DNA of 64,000 nucleotides. Source: Flavobacteriales bacterium. GTDB lineage: Bacteria > Bacteroidota > Bacteroidia > Flavobacteriales_F > PHOS-HE28. The stretch is from positions 372,001 through 436,000 of the forward strand of contig JADJVC010000014.1 in assembly GCA_016710685.1 (NCBI GenBank). The letters run 5' to 3'. Position numbers and translations under genes: made by a program. The notes beneath the pieces were generated by a model, which was not told the origin of the DNA, did not search any database, and was given only the letters and a program-made list of their open reading frames with translations. Below, in pieces: positions 59,149 through 64,000 of this stretch (positions within the stretch are counted from its first letter, which is position 1; every line of letters begins with the position of its first letter).

Positions 59149-60434
59149 TGCAAGTGCGTTAATGCGTTGACGATGTGCGACCGGTCGGCCTCGGTCTGGA
59201 TTATGTCATTGACAGTCCGTGCATGGTTCTCCAGTGCCAGGAAAAGGTCCGTGAGCCGCACCAGGCCTTGTTCCAGCTCTACGCGGTAGAGTGCGAGCAG
59301 GTGTTCTTCATCGGCGGATTGGCGCTGTGTTCCTGCTAACAAGGTGTCCGCTTGGGCCAATGCTTCGCGAAGCTGAATATGCCGCAGTTGCAATTGTTCC
59401 GTGTAAAAACCCTGATGGGCCGTGCGGCTTTTTTCGCGCAGGGCGATACGGGCATGGGGTGTGCGCCGCCGGTTACCGTCGTAGATCGGCATGCTGACGT
59501 TGACGCCCGCGCTCGCACCGAGGCGGTTGGGCCCGTCACTGATCATGGCCGCGTGGCGCCCGGCATCGCCCACGGCGTTCAATCGCGCGCGGCAGTTCAG
59601 GTCCCCGCTGCGGGCGGCAATGTTGTTGGTGAGGCTGTCCACAGCGAACTGCCGTAAACCGGGCGATGCCGATGGATCGAAGGACACCGGAGCCTGAAGG
59701 GCTAATGGGGCCAGTTCCGCCAGGGCCGTGTCCGCCAATCCACAAAGCGTGTTCAGGGTTAACAGGTCGTTCTTTAATAGTGCTTTGGCCTTGCTGGCAG
59801 CTATGCGCTGCGCTTGCGCAGTAACACGCAGGTTCAGCAGGTCGATCTGCTGGTAGATGCCTTGCTCGACAAGGTGCTGCATTACCGCTTCTTCTTCCGC
59901 GAGAAGCCGCATACGGTCTTCCGCCGCAGCCAACACGCGCTGGTCCGCGTAGGTGTTGATGTATTGGTCCGTTACCCGTAGATGAAGGTCCAGCAGGGTG
60001 CCTTCTTTGGCCAGCACCAATGCGTTTCCGCGCAAAGCGACGGAGTCCAAACCGGTCCGTTTTCTGCCACTGTTGAATAGCGGCACGGAAGCACCGACCA
60101 CCGCCGAATAAAGGCCACCGTTGGTGATGGCGGGGTCGTAGCCCCAATGGGCGCCGTTCGGGGCATAAAGGAATTGGCTACTGCCATTGACTTGCAGGCC
60201 GAACGCGGCGCGGATGTCGGAACTGTCAAGCGCTAAAGCTTCCCGTTGATAGGCTTGGTCTTTCAGCAAAGGACTGTTGCTTTCAGCAATCCGCAAGTAA
60301 TCGTCCAAGGACCGCGTTTGCGCGTTGGTGCCGCATGGTAAGCAGATGCCCGCCGCTACAAGCAATACCCAGAACGCATCCACCCCGCGCCGCCATTTGG
60401 CGTGCAGGGTGGATGTTGATCCTGGATCGGACAT
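59145..60434 (-). CDS. Outer-membrane efflux protein (TolC family)
   Basis: 429 residues. The signal peptide ends GTNAQTRSLDDYLRIAESNS, the classic TolC start. Two long helical repeats follow (KDQAYQREALALDSSDIRAA; VLAAAEDRMRLLAEEEAVMQ; QLRHIQLREALAQADTLL). It forms the exit channel of the pump. ATG 60434 was chosen; a TAAAGTTT box lies about 20 bases upstream. The stop overlaps the adaptor start. Confidence 0.88.
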   Translation of the reverse strand: MSDPGSTSTLHAKWRRGVDAFWVLLVAAGICLPCGTNAQTRSLDDYLRIAESNSPLLKDQAYQREALALDSSDIRAAFGLQVNGSSQFLYAPNGAHWGYDPAITNGGLYSAVVGASVPLFNSGRKRTGLDSVALRGNALVLAKEGTLLDLHLRVTDQYINTYADQRVLAAAEDRMRLLAEEEAVMQHLVEQGIYQQIDLLNLRVTAQAQRIAASKAKALLKNDLLTLNTLCGLADTALAELAPLALQAPVSFDPSASPGLRQFAVDSLTNNIAARSGDLNCRARLNAVGDAGRHAAMISDGPNRLGASAGVNVSMPIYDGNRRRTPHARIALREKSRTAHQGFYTEQLQLRHIQLREALAQADTLLAGTQRQSADEEHLLALYRVELEQGLVRLTDLFLALENHARTVNDIIQTEADRSHIVNALTHLQ

Positions 60435-60459
60435 GCGGTGATGAACGCTCGCGAAAACT

Positions 60460-60927
60460 TTAGTCGTTGTCGTCGTCGTTGTCCTTTTCCTCAATGTTTT
60501 CCTTGAGGACCTTTCCATCGGTGGCGAACACAACTTCCATGGATTTTTCGCCCTTTTCCATGTCCACTTCAAAGAAGGTGCCTTTGGGACTCTCTACATG
60601 TGAGATGTCCTCCAACTTTTGGTCCGGGTACTTGGACGTGATCGTGCTGCGTACCGCTTCCGGTAGCGCTTCCATCCCGATCGTCTTTTCCGTCTCCATC
60701 CATTGGCCTCCGGTGCCGTATGTGGCGCTCATTTCCTCGGTGCCTTGCTTGAAATTCACTTCATAGTCGGTTTTGTTTTCCATTTCCCACCGGGTCTTTT
60801 CCGCTTTTGGGAATTGCTTCATGAATGCGGCTTTCACCGGTTGGGGCACAGCGGCCTCGCTTACTTTTTGCCCGCAGGCGGTGGCACTAAGGGCCAGCAC
60901 GGACAGGATCATCAAGGGGGTTTTCAT
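60460..60927 (-). CDS. PepSY-like periplasmic protein
   Basis: 155 residues with a signal peptide ending in the lipobox-like SATACGQ. Two PepSY-like halves follow: AAFMKQFPKAEKTRWEMENK with DYEVNFKQG, and SKYPDQKLEDISHVESPKGT with FFEVDMEKG. The tail is very acidic (EEKDNDDDND). Such proteins are often encoded beside two-component systems and may bind metal or report on the envelope. Here it sits between the kinase gene and the pump genes on the same strand, so it may feed the signal. Confidence 0.82.
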   Translation of the reverse strand: MKTPLMILSVLALSATACGQKVSEAAVPQPVKAAFMKQFPKAEKTRWEMENKTDYEVNFKQGTEEMSATYGTGGQWMETEKTIGMEALPEAVRSTITSKYPDQKLEDISHVESPKGTFFEVDMEKGEKSMEVVFATDGKVLKENIEEKDNDDDND

Positions 60928-60996
60928 CGGGTTCTGGGTGTTGGTTCGGTACAAAGCACCGACGCGAACCTGTCGAGATCCTGAAGACGTGGCCGA

Positions 60997-62244
60997 TCAA
61001 CCCTTTTGCACAGTGATCACGTGCATCCCGTCAGCCACTGTGTATTCCACACGCAGCCCGTTCCGTTCCGCGATCTCCTTCACCATGGAAAGCCCAAGAC
61101 CGGGGGAAGTGCTCGAAGGATCGCCTTTTGCGAAACGGTCGAAAAGAGTTGCCGGGGCTAAGGAAAGTGCAGGGCCGATGTTGCGAACGGTGATGCTTTC
61201 CCGAGCGATCGCCAAGGAAAGGGTACCGTTCGGCACGTTGTGTTGCACGGCGTTGCGCAGCAAATTGGATGCAAGCAGTTGAGCCAGCGCCGGGTGTAGC
61301 TGGATCACGCAACGGCTTTCTTCATTTATTTCCACAGTGAGCTTGCTTGCTGAAATCAGGTCTGAAAGCAGCGCAATTTCCTCGCGGAACATGCGTGCCC
61401 AATCCACCTTCTGCGGAAGGAATTCACCATCGCCCACCTTGGCCAAGGTCAACATGTCGGAAACCGTGCGGCCCATGCGCTCGCTCGCCGTATACATGCC
61501 TTGGATCACCTCTGCATCACGCTCGCCAAGGCTCGGGTTTTGAATCAATTGGTCCAACCTGCCGCGCAGGATGGCTAACGGTGTGCGCAGCTCATGCGCC
61601 GCCTGTTCGGTGAAGCGTTTCTGCGCCGTGAAATCGCGTTGCATGTTGGCCATCATGCCGCCCAACGCGTTTGCCATGCCTGCGAATTCATCCACATTTG
61701 ATGGCGCGAGCGGTGGAGTGGGCGAATCCGGACGGAAGCGTTCCATGGCCAGCAGGTTGGCGTGGAAAGGCCGCCATAAACGAGAAGAAAGCCAGCGGAA
61801 CAACAGCAATGTAAATAAGCTGAACAGCACCAACACAGCGGCTATGCTCATGGCAATGCCCATTACAAGGTCGTCTGTTTCCAATTGCGATCGGCCGATG
61901 GTGAGGACCGCCGCGTTACCGTCGGCCTGCGTAGCCGGGAAGCGCCCGATGCGCCACGGAATGTCTTCCACTGCCAGGGTGTCGTACATCACGGTGTCGG
62001 AGAACTGCTCGGAGAGGATCGTTCCGGGGGCGACCTTCACCAGCATATCGGGCGTGGTGATCTCTAGGAAAAGATCCGTCTTGTGCATCCGTTCGCGGAG
62101 TTGCGCCGCATGGTCCGCAAGCGCTTCGTCCAACTCGTGCGTTACCGTGTGCCGCACCAGCCCGTAGCCTATCGCGGTGCCCACGACGATCATCGGCAGC
62201 GCCAGCAGGGCTTGATACAGGGCGGTGCGTTGCAGCAGTTTCAT
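60997..62244 (-). CDS. Sensor histidine kinase
   Basis: 415 residues. Membrane helices at about 10-30 and 128-150 enclose a periplasmic domain of about 100 residues. The HisKA helix holds His217 in QAAHELRTPLAILRG, and the ATP-binding domain has NLLRNAVQHNV (N box) and GPALSLAPATLFDRFAKGD with GLGLSMVKEIAERNG (G boxes). Partner of the response regulator; their genes share an ATGA overlap. It probably controls the pump genes downstream. Confidence 0.93.
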   Translation of the reverse strand: MKLLQRTALYQALLALPMIVVGTAIGYGLVRHTVTHELDEALADHAAQLRERMHKTDLFLEITTPDMLVKVAPGTILSEQFSDTVMYDTLAVEDIPWRIGRFPATQADGNAAVLTIGRSQLETDDLVMGIAMSIAAVLVLFSLFTLLLFRWLSSRLWRPFHANLLAMERFRPDSPTPPLAPSNVDEFAGMANALGGMMANMQRDFTAQKRFTEQAAHELRTPLAILRGRLDQLIQNPSLGERDAEVIQGMYTASERMGRTVSDMLTLAKVGDGEFLPQKVDWARMFREEIALLSDLISASKLTVEINEESRCVIQLHPALAQLLASNLLRNAVQHNVPNGTLSLAIARESITVRNIGPALSLAPATLFDRFAKGDPSSTSPGLGLSMVKEIAERNGLRVEYTVADGMHVITVQKG

Positions 62245-62921
62245 GCGCGCTCACTCATGCGGTAGCCTAAGCCGTAAACAGTTTTGATCAACCCGTCGCA
62301 CCCTTGTGCAGCGAGCTTTTTTCGCAGGTTCTTGATGTGCGCGTATAGAAAATCGTCCCGGTCTAAACGTTCCGCAAGGTCGCCCCAGACGTGCTCCAGT
62401 ATCGCGCTACGCGAAAGAACACGGTCTTTGTTCACAGCCAGGAAATGCAGCAGGTCGAACTCTGTTCCAGTAAGGTCCAAGCGCGCACCGTCGACTTCCA
62501 CCAAGCGGTCATCCGGCACGATCCTTAAGGCCTCGATGCTGATGGAATCCTGCGCCTTGGCCTGCTTGCGACGCACCAATGCCCGCAGACGCGCCACGAG
62601 CTCGGGTAGGTGGAACGGCTTCGGCAGGTAATCGTCCGCACCAAGGTCGAGGCCTTGCACTTTATCGTCCAACGAACCCTTTGCGGAAATGATGATAATG
62701 CCGCAGGCGTTGTCGGCCTTGCGCAATGCTCGCACGATGTCAAGGCCGTTCCCCTTTGGCAGCGTAATGTCCACTAAAACCGCGTCGTAGCTGTGCAATT
62801 GGGCCTTTTCCATGGCGGAAGGGAAGTCCGTGGCCGATTCCACCAAGTGGCCTTCATCCTGCAAGTACTGCCGGATCGCGCGGCGCAGTTCCGTTTCGTC
62901 CTCAACCAAAAGCACCTTCAT
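62241..62921 (-). CDS. OmpR-family response regulator
   Basis: 226 residues. The receiver domain has the acidic pair Glu7/Asp8, phospho-acceptor Asp51 in VLVDITLPKGNG and the conserved Lys in DYLPKPFHLPEL. A winged-helix DNA-binding domain follows (LTGTEFDLLHFLAVNKDRVL, YAHIKNLRKKLA, VYGLGYRM). First gene of the regulator-kinase-PepSY-TolC-adaptor-RND run, so it likely activates its own operon. Confidence 0.95.
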   Translation of the reverse strand: MKVLLVEDETELRRAIRQYLQDEGHLVESATDFPSAMEKAQLHSYDAVLVDITLPKGNGLDIVRALRKADNACGIIIISAKGSLDDKVQGLDLGADDYLPKPFHLPELVARLRALVRRKQAKAQDSISIEALRIVPDDRLVEVDGARLDLTGTEFDLLHFLAVNKDRVLSRSAILEHVWGDLAERLDRDDFLYAHIKNLRKKLAAQGCDGLIKTVYGLGYRMSERA

Positions 62922-62968
62922 GCGGGAAAGATGAGACGCAAACCTGTTTAGATTCTGAAGAGATTTGC

Positions 62969-63470
62969 TGATTCCTAATTCCTAATTCCTAATTCCTGAT
63001 TGCTAATTCCTGCTTCCTGATTGCTAATTGCGGCCTGCGTACTTCTGCCCCTTCTTTTCGCTGTTCCTTAGGTAGCGCATGAAGTTCCCGATGTCTTTGC
63101 TTTCATTTTTGCATTTATAGAAAGCAGAATCGAACTCCTCTTGCGTGATGTGGCCCCGGTCCAATGCTCGGTAGAGCTGTGAACGTGTTTCGCCGATGGA
63201 TCCTTTGGAGATGGAAAGGAATTGGCCGAACTCCTTGTTGCCATCGCGTTCAAAGCCTTCGGCGATGTTGTCCATGCAAGAACCAGAGGAACGATTGATC
63301 TGATCTTTTAAAGCGAAATCTCTTGCGAATGAACCCTTGTGGGTTAGACCCCATACTTCGGTGCAGAGCGTACGCGCTTGTTGCCAAATACCGAGATCCT
63401 CGAAAGTGTTTATGGTGGCCATGGTTTGCGCGAATTAGGAATTAGGAATCAGCAATGAGCAATGTAATGA
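62969..63470. mobile_element. Four-helix-bundle gene unit bounded by inverted heptamer arrays
   Basis: CTAATTC/CTGATTG heptamers run from about 62969 to 63028 and, in the opposite orientation, GAATTAGGAATTAGGAATCA runs from 63430 to about 63465. The gene between them ends inside the left array (stop TAG within AATTAG). The layout resembles the intervening sequences of 23S rRNA genes, which encode the same protein family between inverted ends, but here it is free-standing. Confidence 0.5.
63024..63422 (-). CDS. Four helix bundle protein (23S rRNA intervening-sequence type)
   Basis: 132 residues. FEDLGIWQQARTLCTEVWGL, KDQINRSSGSCMDNIAEGFE, FLSISKGSIGETRSQLYRAL and the last helix DSAFYKCKNESKDIGNFMRY match the S23/IVP family, a four-helix pentamer related to the Avd accessory protein of diversity-generating retroelements. 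The biochemical role is unknown. No reverse transcriptase or 23S rRNA is near. The last codons and the stop come from the flanking heptamer array. Confidence 0.85.
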   Translation of the reverse strand: MATINTFEDLGIWQQARTLCTEVWGLTHKGSFARDFALKDQINRSSGSCMDNIAEGFERDGNKEFGQFLSISKGSIGETRSQLYRALDRGHITQEEFDSAFYKCKNESKDIGNFMRYLRNSEKKGQKYAGRN

Positions 63471-63498
63471 AACCAAGGCGAAGCCTCCCAAGCCCAAA

Positions 63499-64000
63499 TT
63501 AAAACTCCACCCGGTAACTCAAATTCGGTATAATGCCCAACTGGTATTTCGTTACCACTTCACCCTTGCGGTAGTCATAGTAGTAGTACTGTGCGTTCTG
63601 TGCATTGGTCACGTTCTGTAGGTCAACGCTCCACATTCCGGTGCGGCCGTTGCGGTCCTTTTTCAGGTATACACGCAGGTCGATGCGGTAGTAAGTCGGG
63701 AGCTGGCCGAGTGCATGTTCACCCGCGAACAGGATGTTGCCGTTGATGTCGGTATAGGTCGGGAGCGGCATGGTGCGCATGCCGCCCGCCACGTTCAACC
63801 GCCCGCTGATCCCCCACGTGCGCACGCGGTCTTCCTTCACCTTTTTGAACTCTTTTCCGCCCAACAAGTTGAAAATGGTCTGGCCGTTCCAGCGCGTGTC
63901 GAGTTCTTCGACGCCGGCCATGGTGTAAGTGCTGTTGTACAGGGAAGCGTTCGCGCGATAGAAAAAGTTGTTGGCGAAATGATGGTCCACGCCTACTTCT
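63499..64000 (-). CDS. TonB-dependent outer-membrane receptor, C-terminal part (cut by window edge)
   Basis: The last 167 or so residues of a beta-barrel receptor: VDHHFANNFFYRANASLYNS, FNLLGGKEFKK, YYRIDLRVYLKKDRNGRTGM, WSVDLQNVTNAQN, then the C-terminal strand GIIPNLSYRVEF ending in Phe. LxNVTNxQN and the final aromatic strand are typical of Bacteroidota receptors with a carboxypeptidase-like N-terminal domain. The substrate cannot be told. The frame is open to the window edge. Confidence 0.85.
   Translation of the reverse strand, partial: EVGVDHHFANNFFYRANASLYNSTYTMAGVEELDTRWNGQTIFNLLGGKEFKKVKEDRVRTWGISGRLNVAGGMRTMPLPTYTDINGNILFAGEHALGQLPTYYRIDLRVYLKKDRNGRTGMWSVDLQNVTNAQNAQYYYYDYRKGEVVTKYQLGIIPNLSYRVEF

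Noticed and set aside
54898..62921. Metal (CusA/CzcA-type) efflux operon
   Set aside because: Helix 4 has paired aspartates in LIIDDAIVV as in drug-type pumps, and no metal-binding Met or His clusters were seen in the pump or adaptor.
62969..63028. Possible CRISPR-like array of short repeats
   Set aside because: Units are only 7 bp, degenerate and without spacers. The other heptamer arrays fail for the same reason, and no cas gene is present.
63024..63422. Diversity-generating retroelement, because of the Avd-like protein
   Set aside because: No reverse transcriptase and no template/variable repeat pair was found near it.

Overview
The window looks like chromosomal DNA of a high-GC member of the Bacteroidota, probably Flavobacteriales-like. 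The evidence is three surface proteins with type IX secretion (T9SS) sorting tails (two type B, one type A), two PorP/SprF-family membrane proteins each beside an OmpA/PD40 protein, an S46 dipeptidyl-peptidase, a TonB-dependent receptor, and promoter boxes of the Bacteroidota TAnnTTTG kind. The rank below phylum is inference. I see no rRNA, tRNA, CRISPR array, phage or complete insertion sequence.

Layout. 0-5.4 kb: class III aminotransferase and a split transketolase whose two halves are separated by a von Willebrand A gene, all on the minus strand. 5.7-8.5 kb: three YCII-like proteins, an ECF42-type sigma factor with a TPR tail, and a TfoX-N protein. 8.5-12.3 kb: an accessory island with two toxin-antitoxin pairs whose toxins are broken, three copies of one hairpin-bearing repeat, a broken small membrane gene, an AT-rich Rhs toxin tip with a possible immunity partner, and a frameshifted VOC protein. 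12.3-19 kb: housekeeping genes (arginine decarboxylase with a deoxyhypusine-synthase-family enzyme, MscS with CorA, peptidase E). 19-42 kb: two minus-strand T9SS operons. The first is adhesin, PorP, OmpA. The second is a 2,972-residue adhesin, PorP, OmpA, a secreted protein and a beta-propeller/SpoIIE phosphatase sensor. Nearly all their junctions are 4-bp ATGA overlaps. 42-54 kb: peptidases (DPP11-like S46, S41, a lysyl-endopeptidase-like protease), PBP1C, pterin dehydratase, DUF1573, and a histone-H1-like Lys/Ala protein. 53.8-63 kb: response regulator, histidine kinase, PepSY-like protein, TolC, adaptor and RND pump, ending in a broken YncE-like propeller. 63-64 kb: a four-helix-bundle gene between inverted heptamer arrays, then the 3' end of a TonB-dependent receptor.

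The strongest unusual theme is the repeats. Almost every intergenic gap holds degenerate tandem arrays of 7-8 bp words or dispersed 15-45 bp words, and a tiny palindrome (GCATGCCTnnCGGCAGCCA) is nested inside them. Some repeats have entered genes: four families are stacked in frame inside the cytoplasmic loop of the RND pump, and others encode the N-terminal part of a VWA protein, a PorP protein and a lipoprotein adaptor. Two units look like small elements with inverted array termini: a 167-bp MITE-like unit near 12.4 kb and a four-helix-bundle unit near 63.2 kb.

Caution: at least seven genes carry single-base indels, several in short homopolymers, and two carry in-frame stop codons. Some may be assembly errors; the cluster at 8.9-12.3 kb looks more like real decay. 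No database search was possible, so family names come from recognised motifs and overall protein form.
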